This document shows, in pieces, positions 1 to 10,137 of a DNA stretch of 64,000 nucleotides. The notes beneath the pieces were generated by a model. The model was not told the origin of the DNA. It saw nothing but the letters and a program-made list of their open reading frames with translations, and did not search any database. Source of the stretch: Microbacterium sp. MYb62 (lineage in GTDB: Bacteria; Actinomycetota; Actinomycetes; Actinomycetales; Microbacteriaceae); contig NZ_PCOY01000004.1 of assembly GCF_002979475.1 (NCBI RefSeq), positions 124,001 through 188,000 on the forward strand, given 5' to 3'. The position numbers were made by a program, and so were the translations under genes. Numbering within the stretch: the first letter of the stretch is position 1; each line of letters starts with the position of its first letter.

Positions 1-450
1 GTCGCCCACGGCCGTCGTCCCCGGCTGCACCTGGAGGCCGGCCAGGGGAGACCCGTTCGCCGGATCGCCGATGTACGCGATGTTGCGTGCGACGTCGGTC
101 GCGGTGAGAGGCGTGCCGTCTTCGCAGGTGAGGCCGTCGCGCAGCGTGAAGACCGCACCCTCGGTGTCCGCCTCCCACTCCGCTGCGAGTCCGGCGAGCA
201 CCTCGCCGTCGTTCTGCACCTCGACGAGACGGGAGTAGAGGTAGCGGTCGATCTGCCTCGCCGCGCCCATGGTCGTGGTGAACGGATCGAGGGTGCCCGG
301 GTCGGTGGCGAACACCGCGGTGAAGGTCTTGCCGTCGGCGAGGACGCCGTCGGTGCTGTCCCCTCCACCGGGAGGGGCGCTGGCGGCACAGGATGTCAGG
401 GCGAGCGCCGCAGCGCCCAGCAGCGCGATCAGCGGGGTACGGGAACGCAT
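1..450 (-). CDS. Peptide ABC transporter substrate-binding lipoprotein (family 5), N-terminal part
   Basis: The first 150 residues of an extracellular solute-binding protein run off the left edge of the window. A signal peptide ends in a lipobox (L-T-S-C, Cys21), followed by a Gly/Pro-rich linker. The segment with T-D-P-G-T-L-D-P-F, then R-Y-L-Y-S-R-L-V and A-A-E-W-E, is characteristic of dipeptide/oligopeptide/nickel-binding proteins (SBP family 5). The start ATG at 450 is preceded by GGAGG. It lies 81 bases after the serine hydrolase gene on the same strand and is probably the first transporter gene of the D-peptide operon upstream. The ligand cannot be read from the sequence; peptides are inferred from the neighbouring hydrolases. 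Confidence 0.85.
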   Translation of the reverse strand, partial: MRSRTPLIALLGAAALALTSCAASAPPGGGDSTDGVLADGKTFTAVFATDPGTLDPFTTTMGAARQIDRYLYSRLVEVQNDGEVLAGLAAEWEADTEGAVFTLRDGLTCEDGTPLTATDVARNIAYIGDPANGSPLAGLQVQPGTTAVGD

Positions 451-531
451 CAGAAGCCTCCAGCAGTGTTCGGGATGGTGCAGGTGGATGGTGCAGGGGT
501 GAGTGCGGATGGTGCGGTCAGCGGTCAGCGG

Positions 532-1449
532 TCAGGCGGTGAGGGCGTGCAGGTGTTCGACGGCCGTGAAGCCGGCTCGACCGATCGAGGCGTCGACGAG
601 CGGCTGACGGTCGGCGAGGGAGGCGGCCCGGGTGAACACCGCCACCGCGTACTGCCGGCCGTCGGGATAGGTCACGACCCCCGCTTCGTTGCGCCAGGTG
701 GGCAGAGTGCCCGTCTTCGCCGCGAGGCGGACGCCGGCGGGAAAACCGGAGGTCAGGCGGTGCGGCCAGATCTGCTGCGCCATGATGTCGCGTGACTGAC
801 GGCAGGCCTCGGCGGGTGCCGCGGTGTCGGTCCACAGGGCGTCGAGCAGCGTCGTGACGTCGCGGGGGGTGGAGTGCGAGGTCTTCACCGGTTGCACCGC
901 ATCGAGCGCGAGGATCTGCTCGGAGGTCGCGCTCTCGAACAGCTCGTCGAGGTCGCTGTCCGGTGCGCCGCCGAGGTCGGCGATCACCGAGGCGAACAGG
1001 TCTTCGCAGCATCCGATGAGGCGTGTGTGTCTCAGCCCCAGGTCGGCGATGACCCGGTCGACCGCCGCTGCCCCGAGGCGGTGGTAGATCACGTCGGTGG
1101 CGGCGTTGTCGCTCATCGACATCATGTTCAGGGCGAGGTCGCGCCAGCTGATCACGACGTCGTCGGCGAACCCCGCCGTGCCCACGCCGCCGATGCGGTA
1201 GCGCGCTGTCACGGTGGTCCGCTCGGTCGGGTCGAGCTCGCCGGCGGCGACCGCTCGGACGTACGCCGTGAGCACGAGGATCTTGAAGACCGAGGCGAGG
1301 ACGACGGGCTCATCCGCGCCTTCGCCCACCTCAGGACCGCCCTGCACGCCGATCTCCCGCGCGTGCAGGAAGCCCGTGGCGCCGGCGTCCGCGAAGATCT
1401 CGGCGATGTCCGCCGCGGTGTCCCGTTCGATCGCCGCGGCCGTGCTCAT
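532..1449 (-). CDS. Serine hydrolase of the class A beta-lactamase fold, cytoplasmic
   Basis: A 305-residue protein carries the three active-site motifs of class A beta-lactamases and related enzymes: S53-V-F-K56, S113-D-N115 and K245-T-G247. Unlike true secreted beta-lactamases it has no signal peptide, so it is expected to act in the cytoplasm. The ATG overlaps the stop codon of the preceding serine hydrolase by four bases, which indicates translational coupling. In this operon a role in hydrolysing imported peptides or amides is more likely than antibiotic resistance, but that is inferred from context. The substrate is unknown. Confidence 0.8.
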   Translation of the reverse strand: MSTAAAIERDTAADIAEIFADAGATGFLHAREIGVQGGPEVGEGADEPVVLASVFKILVLTAYVRAVAAGELDPTERTTVTARYRIGGVGTAGFADDVVISWRDLALNMMSMSDNAATDVIYHRLGAAAVDRVIADLGLRHTRLIGCCEDLFASVIADLGGAPDSDLDELFESATSEQILALDAVQPVKTSHSTPRDVTTLLDALWTDTAAPAEACRQSRDIMAQQIWPHRLTSGFPAGVRLAAKTGTLPTWRNEAGVVTYPDGRQYAVAVFTRAASLADRQPLVDASIGRAGFTAVEHLHALTA

Positions 1450-2834
1450 GCGCCGACCCGGCGATCGGCGCGGCCCGTGTGCAGGTACAGCGCGCGCCCC
1501 GTGCCGTCGTCGCCGACGAACGCGTGCGGCATGTGCATGCCGTGCTGCTGTTCGCGGGGGAGGAGGGTGTCCGCGGTCCAGCCCACCAGCTCGACGGGCT
1601 CGGGCGCCGGGCCGAGCTCGGCGAAGATGCCCTTCATGGTGCGCTCGAGCCAGATGCGACCGTCGTCGTCGAGCCGGACCGTGGAGTCGGACACGGACGA
1701 CGAGTAGGTGCCGAGGATCCGTTCGACGTCGACCGCGACCGGCGTGTCCGGGATCGCCGGCAGCGCGGGCATCGTGACTCCTGCGAGAGCGGCGAGGACC
1801 TTCGAGGTGATCGCGTGGTAGGCGTCGACGGTCCGTCCGCCGTTGGTGAGGACGGCGACGGCGACCCCCGCGGAGGGCACCATCCGCAGGAACGCGTTCT
1901 GGCCGATCGTGCCGCCGTCGTGGCCGATCACGGGGCCGCCGTCCCAGTCGAAGATCTCCCAGCCGAGGCCCCAGGCATCGCCCATGACGCCCAGCTCGGG
2001 AAGGTCGACCTGCCGCTCCTGCATCGCCCGCACGCTCTCCTCCGAGAGCACGCGCGTCCCGTCGGCGGCGACGCCGCCGTCCAGATGCATGCGCGCGTAG
2101 CTCACCAGATCGCGCGCCGTCATGGCGAGCATCGACCCGGCCGGTGCGTTGGAGCGCACGAGGCTCCAGACCGGCGCCGGCACCGGTTCATCGCCACCCT
2201 CGGCGGGGATGTGCCCGAGTGCGGCGCGGAACATGATCGCCTCCGAGGCGGTCGTCGCCACGTGCGTCAGTCCCAGCGGAGCGGCGAGGTGGGCGCGCAG
2301 CGCCTGGTCGTACGACGTGCCGCGCAGCACCTCCACGATGCGGCCCAGCACCACGAAGGCGGCGTTGTTGTACGAGAAGCGCTCGCCGGGCGTGAAGAGC
2401 TGCGGCGCATCGGCGATCGTCGCGAGATACTTCTCCACGGCGTCGTCGCCGACCCCGGTGTCGTTGAACAGGTCGCCCTCGAAGCCGCTCACGTGGCTCA
2501 GCAGCTGTCGGGCGGTGATCGCGCTGGCCGCGGCGTCGTCGCCGATCGCGAACGCGGGAACGGTGTCGCGCACCGGGGCGTCGATGTCGAGCAGGCCCTC
2601 GTCGACGAGCTGCATGATGAGCGTCGCCGTCCACGTCTTGGTGATCGAGCCGATCTGGAAGACCGAGTCCTCGTCGGCTTCGACGCCGGTGTTGCGGTTC
2701 AGGATGCCGGCGGCGGTGGTGAAGATCTCACCATCGGCCAGGATCGCGACGGATGCCGCGGGGATGTGCGCTTCGGTCAGCATCGCGGGCAGGTTCTCCC
2801 GCACCCAGCTGCCGATTTCGTTCAGGTCGGACAC
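1446..2834 (-). CDS. Serine hydrolase, class C beta-lactamase / D-aminopeptidase type
   Basis: This 462-residue protein belongs to the penicillin-binding-protein-like serine hydrolase family (Beta-lactamase, PF00144). It has S63-I-T-K66, Y155-N-N157 and H305-D-G-G308 motifs in the usual order. The C-terminal 110 residues after the HDGG motif form an extra domain, as in D-aminopeptidases and esterases of this family. The GTG start at 2834 is chosen because AGAGGAG lies a few bases upstream and homology-like sequence begins there. The open frame upstream of it is non-coding in character. No signal peptide is present. The gene overlaps the next hydrolase by ATGA. Confidence 0.82.
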   Translation of the reverse strand: MSDLNEIGSWVRENLPAMLTEAHIPAASVAILADGEIFTTAAGILNRNTGVEADEDSVFQIGSITKTWTATLIMQLVDEGLLDIDAPVRDTVPAFAIGDDAAASAITARQLLSHVSGFEGDLFNDTGVGDDAVEKYLATIADAPQLFTPGERFSYNNAAFVVLGRIVEVLRGTSYDQALRAHLAAPLGLTHVATTASEAIMFRAALGHIPAEGGDEPVPAPVWSLVRSNAPAGSMLAMTARDLVSYARMHLDGGVAADGTRVLSEESVRAMQERQVDLPELGVMGDAWGLGWEIFDWDGGPVIGHDGGTIGQNAFLRMVPSAGVAVAVLTNGGRTVDAYHAITSKVLAALAGVTMPALPAIPDTPVAVDVERILGTYSSSVSDSTVRLDDDGRIWLERTMKGIFAELGPAPEPVELVGWTADTLLPREQQHGMHMPHAFVGDDGTGRALYLHTGRADRRVGA

Positions 2835-2974
2835 GTGCGCTCCTCTTCGTCGAGTGGGTCGTCGCTTTCGGGGCGACGGCGATGGGCCGAGACTATTCGC
2901 GTGCTCCGCCGGCTCGTTGGTGCCCGGCGACGAGACTTGCGCGGACCTTGGTTCGTCCGGACGAAGGATCCGCG

Positions 2975-4306
2975 TCAGCGCCGACGCACCGCGCGCATCC
3001 CGACGTGGAGCAGCGCGGGGCCGCCTTCCGCCGGGTCGAGGAGTCGACCCACGGGCTGGTCGGCATCGGTGATCAGAGCCCCGTCCGCGCGCACACGCAC
3101 CCGCAGCGGCGGACGCGGAGGGATGCCGAGGGCGGCGATGTCCTCGCGCAGCACCATCGCGAATTCGAGGGCTTCGCCGACACGGGTCACGTCGTAGTGC
3201 CATTGCCCGGCGTCGTAGCTGCCGACCACCTCGTCGAGGGCATCGGTCGGCCGCAGCGCTGCCGTCTGCGTCGTCTTCTCGATGCCGCGCAGGTGCGCGA
3301 AGCACCAGTCGACGACCTTCGCGCCGAGGGCCTTGCCGCTGCCGCTGTTGGTCAGCACGGTGACGGCCAGATCCTCGTCCGGGGCCAGGACGAACTCGCT
3401 CAGCTGCGTGTCGGCGATGTTGCCGCCGTGCATGACGACGCGGGCTCCTCCGTGCCGTGTCAGCAGCCAAGGGAGACCGATCGCGTCGATGGGCGGCCCG
3501 GCGGCGAGCTGGGGCTGCTGCATCCGCAGCCGCGTCTCCTCGCTCACCGGCGCGGTCCCCTCGGATTCGCCGCGCATCTGGAACCGCGCGTAGGCCAGCT
3601 GGTCGCGCACCGACGACACGATGCCGCCTTCAGGAGCGATGTCGCGGGTCAGCGGCCACTGCGCGAACGTGGTCAGGGCGCCGCCGTCGCCGGGGACGTG
3701 CCCGACGGCGTGAGGGCGCGCGATCACGTCCCACGGGAAGAAGAACGTCTCCGACATCCCCAGCGGGTCGAGGACGATGCGCTGCACCGCCTGTTCGAAC
3801 GTCTCGCCCGTGACCTTCTCGATCACACGGCCCAGAAGGCGGATGCCCGCATTGCTGTACGACGCGATCGTGCCGGGCGCGAAGTACTGCGGGAGGTCGG
3901 CGAAGGACGCCACGTTGCGGGCGAGCGCGTCGTCGTCCCAGCCCGGCTGCTCGTCGGCGTCGCCCAGGAACCCGCCGGAGTGGGTGAGGAGGTGCCGGAC
4001 GCGCAGTGCGGCGAGGGCGTCCGCGTCCCCCAGTCGGAAATCGGGGAGCACATCGACCACGCGCGTCTCGAGACCGAGCATCCCGTTCTCGACCAGGCGC
4101 ATCGCGACCGTGCCGGTGAACGTCTTCGAGGTCGAGCCGATCTGGAACAGGGTGCGCGCGGTCACGGCCGCCCCCGTGTCGACGGCCGCGACGCCGGTCG
4201 TGGCGACGATCTCCCGGTCGCCGTCGACCACGCCGACGACCGCGCCGGGCACGCCGAGCTCCGCGGCGGTGGTGTCCAGGAACTCCTGCAGGTCGTCGTC
4301 CATCAT
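2975..4306 (-). CDS. Serine hydrolase, class C beta-lactamase / D-aminopeptidase type
   Basis: A second PF00144-type serine hydrolase of 443 residues, clearly paralogous to the downstream gene. It has S58-T-S-K61, Y150-S-N152 and H293-G-G-N296. The ATG at 4306 (followed by a second ATG) overlaps the stop of the deacylase gene in an ATGATG arrangement and has GAGGAG upstream. No signal peptide or membrane segment is seen, so the enzyme should be cytoplasmic. Two paralogues next to a D-amino-acid deacylase suggest division of labour on different D-peptides or amides; the exact substrates are not deducible. Confidence 0.82.
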   Translation of the reverse strand: MMDDDLQEFLDTTAAELGVPGAVVGVVDGDREIVATTGVAAVDTGAAVTARTLFQIGSTSKTFTGTVAMRLVENGMLGLETRVVDVLPDFRLGDADALAALRVRHLLTHSGGFLGDADEQPGWDDDALARNVASFADLPQYFAPGTIASYSNAGIRLLGRVIEKVTGETFEQAVQRIVLDPLGMSETFFFPWDVIARPHAVGHVPGDGGALTTFAQWPLTRDIAPEGGIVSSVRDQLAYARFQMRGESEGTAPVSEETRLRMQQPQLAAGPPIDAIGLPWLLTRHGGARVVMHGGNIADTQLSEFVLAPDEDLAVTVLTNSGSGKALGAKVVDWCFAHLRGIEKTTQTAALRPTDALDEVVGSYDAGQWHYDVTRVGEALEFAMVLREDIAALGIPPRPPLRVRVRADGALITDADQPVGRLLDPAEGGPALLHVGMRAVRRR

Positions 4307-5787
4307 GCGTCTCCTCGTACGGGGCGCCCCGGCAGGGCATCGGTCACGATCTCTCCGTCGCGCACGACGGGGGTGCCGTGCACGTACAGCCGGCGGATGC
4401 CCTGCGAAGGGCGGGTCGGGTCGGCGTAGGTCGCACGGTCGGTCAGCGTCGCCGGGTCGATCACCACGATGTCGGCATCCGCTCCGACCGAGAGGTGTCC
4501 CTTGCCCCGCATCCCGGACGAGACCTCGTCGAGCACGCGCGCCGGGAGGAACGCGCAGCGGCGGAACGCTTCGAGCCAGGTCCAGGTGCCGCTCTCGATG
4601 ACCATGAGGCGCAGCGACTTCGCGAACGTGCCCGCCGTGCGCGGATGCGTGTGTCCGCCCGAGGGGAGGGGCCATCCACGCTGCTCGTAGATCGTCTCGC
4701 CGCCCACCTCCGTCCAGGAGATCGGCATCGCATCGCTGGCGACGATCGAGTCGGGATAGGCCAGGGCACGGTGCAGGTGCGCGCGATCCAAGGGGTCGGC
4801 CTCGTCGAGGAACGTCACGATGTACGCGGCCCCGGGGTCGGTCGCCCGCACCTCGCGCAGCCGGGCCTCGTCGGCGATGCGCTCGCCGGTGTCGACCAGC
4901 ACGAGGGAGGACGGCGTGATGCCGAGGCCCGCAAGCTTCTCCGGGGCCAGGAAGAAGGCGCCGATCGCCGTGCTGCCCGCGCCGTACGGATAGGCCTCGA
5001 CGGTGACGCGGGAGCCGGCGGCGCGGCTGCGGTCGAGCAGGCCCAGCACACGGTCGATGTGGCGCAGCGAGGTGCTGTTCACATGACAGTGGTGCATCGC
5101 GGCGCCGGTCTCGGCTGCGGCGCGCACGAGCTCCTCCGAGCCGTCGATCGGCGTGCGGGGGTCGGCTTCGATCAGCTCGCGCACGTGCGTGAAGGTCGGG
5201 GCATGTGCCGCGGCGGCCAACCGGGAGAGCTCCAGGTACTCGTCCGGATCGGAGCGGGGCGCGTAACCCATGAGCACGCCGATCCCGAGCGCACCCGCGC
5301 CGAGCTCGTCTTCCAGCAGGCCGAGCCAGCGGCGGCGTTCGCTGGGGGAGGAGGCACGTTGCCAGTCCGGCGTGCCGAGCAGATCCATCGATGCCGTGAA
5401 GTCGGCGACGGGCACCCGTTCGAGGTGCGCGTACGCCCGTGCCTGCGACCAGGAGGCCGAGAAGCCGTAGTTGAGCGGTCGCCCGTCGGCGGCGGCGCGT
5501 GCGAGGGCCTCAGCGATCGGCATGAGCCCGGCCTCGAGATCGAGCGCCGTGGTGACGCCGTCCATCGCCTGCAGCCGCTGCCCCGCGATCGAGTGCACGT
5601 GGCTGTGCAGGTCGACGAATCCCGGACCGACGATGAGGCCGGCGACGTCGACGACCTCGGTGTCGGACGGTGCGGTGAGCGCGTCGCCCACCGCGGCCAC
5701 GCGTCCATCCGCGAGCAGGAGGTCGGTGATCCGGTCGGTTCCGGTCTTCGGGTCGATGACGCGCCCGCCGCGCAGCAGAGTGTCCAC
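4303..5787 (-). CDS. N-acyl-D-amino-acid deacylase family amidohydrolase
   Basis: A 494-residue metal-dependent amidohydrolase of the D-aminoacylase branch. It has a short N-terminal beta domain, then the metal-binding D-L-H-S-H motif near residues 60-65. Further possible ligands are in T-H-V-R-E, H-H-C-H-V-N and S-D-A-M-P. The C-terminal region contains the family-typical segment on reaching maturity of the barrel (G-H-L-S-V-G-A-D-A-D-I). Such enzymes remove N-acyl groups from D-amino acids or D-Glu/D-Asp derivatives. The GTG at 5787 is the likely start; there is no strong ribosome-binding site, and a CATCGT hexamer six bases upstream could mean a leaderless transcript. It is the first gene of the minus-strand peptide operon. 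Confidence 0.8.
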   Translation of the reverse strand: MDTLLRGGRVIDPKTGTDRITDLLLADGRVAAVGDALTAPSDTEVVDVAGLIVGPGFVDLHSHVHSIAGQRLQAMDGVTTALDLEAGLMPIAEALARAAADGRPLNYGFSASWSQARAYAHLERVPVADFTASMDLLGTPDWQRASSPSERRRWLGLLEDELGAGALGIGVLMGYAPRSDPDEYLELSRLAAAAHAPTFTHVRELIEADPRTPIDGSEELVRAAAETGAAMHHCHVNSTSLRHIDRVLGLLDRSRAAGSRVTVEAYPYGAGSTAIGAFFLAPEKLAGLGITPSSLVLVDTGERIADEARLREVRATDPGAAYIVTFLDEADPLDRAHLHRALAYPDSIVASDAMPISWTEVGGETIYEQRGWPLPSGGHTHPRTAGTFAKSLRLMVIESGTWTWLEAFRRCAFLPARVLDEVSSGMRGKGHLSVGADADIVVIDPATLTDRATYADPTRPSQGIRRLYVHGTPVVRDGEIVTDALPGRPVRGDA

Positions 5788-5937
5788 GCCGCCACGATGC
5801 CATGCTGGACGTGGCCGTTCCGGTGCCGTCCGACGAAAGCGGGCGGGCGTTCCGGTGCTCGCGCACAACCCGTCACGCGCGGCGATGGCGGCCGAGAGGT
5901 GCACACGCGCGCGCCGCCAGACATAATGTAGTGACGA

Positions 5938-5951
5938 TGTGACCGTGCACA
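5938..5951. promoter_or_regulatory. LacI-type operator in front of the lacI-family gene
   Basis: The 14-mer TGTGACCGTGCACA has the LacI/GalR plan TGTnAnCGnTnACA with one mismatch and the central CG. It lies just downstream of a CATAAT -10-like hexamer (5922-5927) and upstream of the AAGGAGG ribosome-binding site of the regulator. This suggests autoregulation. A near-identical site sits before the transporter operon at 7096. Confidence 0.6.
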
Positions 5952-5967
5952 CGCAAGGAGGCAAGTG

Positions 5968-6981
5968 ATGTCCACCGCCTCCGAGCGTGCGCGGTTGCCG
6001 AGCATCCGCGACGTCGCGCGTCTCGCCGGGGTGTCCCATCAGACGGTGTCCCGCGTGCTCAACGATCATCCGAGCATCCGCCCGGAGACGAAGGCCAAGG
6101 TCCTCGACGCGATCGCGGTCCTGGACTACCGGCCGAACCTCGCCGCCCGCGCGCTCGTCACCAGCAAATCGAACATGCTCGGCATCCTGTCGGCCACGAT
6201 CGGGGAGTTCGGTCCCACGTCGTCGATCGCCGGGATCGAGGATGCGGCGCGCGAGGAGGGGTACTCGGTGTCGACCCTGAACCTCGCCGACACGACTCCG
6301 GAGGCCATCGGCAATGCGGTGCGACAGCTGTCGCGCGAGCAGGTCGACGGCATCGTGGTGCTCGCTCCGCAGGTGCGGGTGTTCCATGTCCTGCGCGGCA
6401 TGTCGGTCGACACGCCGTTCGTCACGCTGCAGACAGCCTCGGGGGCGGACGGCGTGAGCCTCTCGGCGGACCAGGTCGCGGGCGCCAGAGCGGCGACGGA
6501 GCACCTGATCGCGCTCGGCCACAGCGACATCCTGCATCTCGCGGGCCCCCAGGACTGGATCGAGGCCGAGTCGCGGATGCGCGGATACCTCGACGGCCTG
6601 CGCGAGGCCGATCTGCCGACCTTCCCGCCGATCCGCGGAGACTGGACGGCGGACTTCGGATACTTCGCCGGCAAGGAGCTCTCGCTCCGCCGCGACTTCA
6701 CCGCGGTCTTCGCGGCCAACGATCTGATGGCGATCGGGCTCCTGCACGGCTTCCGCGACGCGGGCGTGCGGGTGCCGCACGACGTGAGCGTGATCGGGTT
6801 CGACGACATCCCGGTCGCGGCCCACGTGGCACCGACGCTCAGCACGGTCCATCAGGACTTCCCCGAGCTCGGGCGTCGCGCCGTCCGCATCCTCCTCGCG
6901 CAGATCCGCGGCGAGGACGTGCCGGAGTTCGGCCCTCTGCAGACGATCCTGCGCGCGCGCGAGTCTGCCGCGGCGCGATAG
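5968..6981 (+). CDS. LacI-family transcriptional regulator of the sugar transporter operon
   Basis: A 337-residue regulator has an N-terminal LacI helix-turn-helix (residues about 12-35, with G-V-S-H-Q-T-V-S-R-V-L-N) and a hinge containing A-A-R-A-L-V. A periplasmic-binding-like sugar sensor domain follows, with F-A-A-N-D-L-M-A-I-G and V-I-G-F-D-D-I-P near the end. The ATG at 5968 fits the AAGGAGG at 5955-5961 better than the GTG three bases earlier. It is divergent from the D-peptide operon and directly upstream of the gguA-gguB-chvE operon, whose promoter carries a matching operator. It most likely represses that operon until its sugar is present. Confidence 0.9.
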   Translation: MSTASERARLPSIRDVARLAGVSHQTVSRVLNDHPSIRPETKAKVLDAIAVLDYRPNLAARALVTSKSNMLGILSATIGEFGPTSSIAGIEDAAREEGYSVSTLNLADTTPEAIGNAVRQLSREQVDGIVVLAPQVRVFHVLRGMSVDTPFVTLQTASGADGVSLSADQVAGARAATEHLIALGHSDILHLAGPQDWIEAESRMRGYLDGLREADLPTFPPIRGDWTADFGYFAGKELSLRRDFTAVFAANDLMAIGLLHGFRDAGVRVPHDVSVIGFDDIPVAAHVAPTLSTVHQDFPELGRRAVRILLAQIRGEDVPEFGPLQTILRARESAAAR

Positions 6982-7057
6982 CCCCCCGCGACGGGACCGC
7001 TCCCACCGCGTCGCGCATCGCCGCATCACGGTAGGGAAACGAAATATCGGCGCGGAC

Positions 7058-7110
7058 TTGACAGCGGTTCGTCGTGAGTGGACGATGTAATCCAATGTGA
7101 ACGGTCACAT
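7058..7110 (+). promoter_or_regulatory. Promoter and LacI-type operator of the monosaccharide ABC operon
   Basis: A consensus -35 TTGACA (7058-7063) is followed after 17 bases by GACGAT (7081-7086). The 16-base palindrome ATGTGAACGGTCACAT covers 7095-7110, across the predicted transcription start. Its core TGTGAACGGTCACA matches the LacI-family pattern with central CG and resembles the site at 5938. Confidence 0.65.
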
Positions 7111-7142
7111 CGAAGGTGACCGCACGTCGCGAGGAAAGATCC

Positions 7143-8707
<1,565 letters not shown>

Positions 8708-8711
<4 letters not shown>

Positions 8712-10075
8712 CCACCGACACCACCGCAACGAAGCGCGGCTTCCACTTCAAGGACATCACCAAGATGTTCGGCGGCGGGCAGTCGACGCTCCGTCAGTTC
8801 GGCATCCTCGGCAGCCTCCTCGTGATCCTGGTCGTCTTCCAGGTGCTGACCTGGATCATCAAGGGCACCGGCCTCACGCTCTCGTCGGGCAACCTGATCA
8901 ACGTCGTCAACCAGTACTCCTACATCCTGATCCTCGCGATCGGCATGGTGATGGTCATCATCATGGGCCACATCGACCTCTCGGTCGGTTCCGTGGCGGC
9001 GTTCACCGGCATCGTGGTCGCGAAGGCGATGGCCGACTGGAATCTCCCCTGGCCGCTCGGCATCCTCCTGGGTCTCGGGGTGGGCGTGCTCGTCGGTGCC
9101 TGGCAGGGATTCTGGGTGGCCTACGTCGGGGTGCCGGCGTTCATCGTGACGCTGGCCGGCATGCTGTTCTTCCGCGGTGCGAACCAGTGGGTCGGCGACT
9201 CGCAGTCGATCCCGGTGCCGCAGGGGTTCAAGGTCATCGGCGCCGGTTATCTGCCCGAGCTCTCGTTCATCCCCGTGCCGTTCAACGTCTTCACGATGCT
9301 GCTCGCCCTCCTCGGAGTCGCGTGGATCGTGTTCTGGGAGATCCGCACCCGACGAATCCAGCACCGGATGGGTGCCGATATGGCGCCCCTGTGGGTCAGC
9401 GTCACGAAGGTCGTGCTGATCTCCGCCGTGATCCTCATCGCCGGATGGCTGTTCGCGACCGGGCGCGAGGGCACGAGCTTCCCGATCTCGGGCGTCATCC
9501 TGCTCGCCCTCGTCATCCTCTACTCGTTCATCACGAACAACACAGTCTTCGGCCGTCACATCTACGCGGTCGGCGGCAACCGGCAGGCCGCGCGGCTGTC
9601 GGGCGTGAAGGATCGCTGGGTCGACTTCTTCGTGATGATGAACATGTCCGTCCTTGCCTCCCTCGCCGGCATGATCTACGTCGCCAGGGCGACCGCGTCG
9701 GGGCCGCAGGACGGCAACGGCTGGGAGCTCGACGCGATCGCCTCGGTGTTCATCGGCGGCGCGGCCGTCTCGGGCGGGATCGGCACCGTGATCGGGTCGA
9801 TCATCGGTGGTCTCGTGATGGCGTTCCTGAACAACGGACTCGCGCTGCTCGGCGCGGGCGCCGATGTCGTGTCGATGATCAAGGGCCTCGTGCTGCTCTT
9901 CGCCGTCGGTGTCGACGTGTGGAACAAGCAGCAGGGCCGTCCGTCGATCATCGGCTTCCTCACGCGTCGCTTCGGCCGCAAATCCGACCCGGCGGAGGAG
10001 ACCTTCGACCCGAAGGCGAACTATCCCACCAGCCAGAAGTACGAAGCCCCCGCCGTCGACGAGACGCGCGGATAG
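8708..10075 (+). CDS. gguB: Monosaccharide ABC transporter permease (GguB/XylH type)
   Basis: A 455-residue polytopic membrane protein of the BPD_transp_2 family, with about ten hydrophobic segments. It contains the family motif [15 protein letters not shown] near residues 80-95 and [12 protein letters not shown] near the C-terminal third. The length (long form with an extra central loop) fits the XylH/GguB subgroup rather than RbsC. It is translationally coupled to the ATPase gene and followed by the binding-protein gene, completing a three-component importer. Confidence 0.9.
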
Positions 10076-10137
10076 TAGGGGTCGAATCGCGTGCCGCACG
10101 CGTGACGAGACCTTCACACACCAGAGAAAGAGATCAC

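Noticed and set aside
532-1449. Class A beta-lactamase resistance gene
   Set aside because: The motifs fit the fold, but there is no signal peptide, and the gene is coupled to D-peptide-type hydrolases and a peptide-binding protein.
4303-7095. A 930-codon frame extending the deacylase upstream through the LacI-type gene
   Set aside because: The deacylase homology begins at the GTG at 5787. The extension is antisense to a clear LacI-family regulator.
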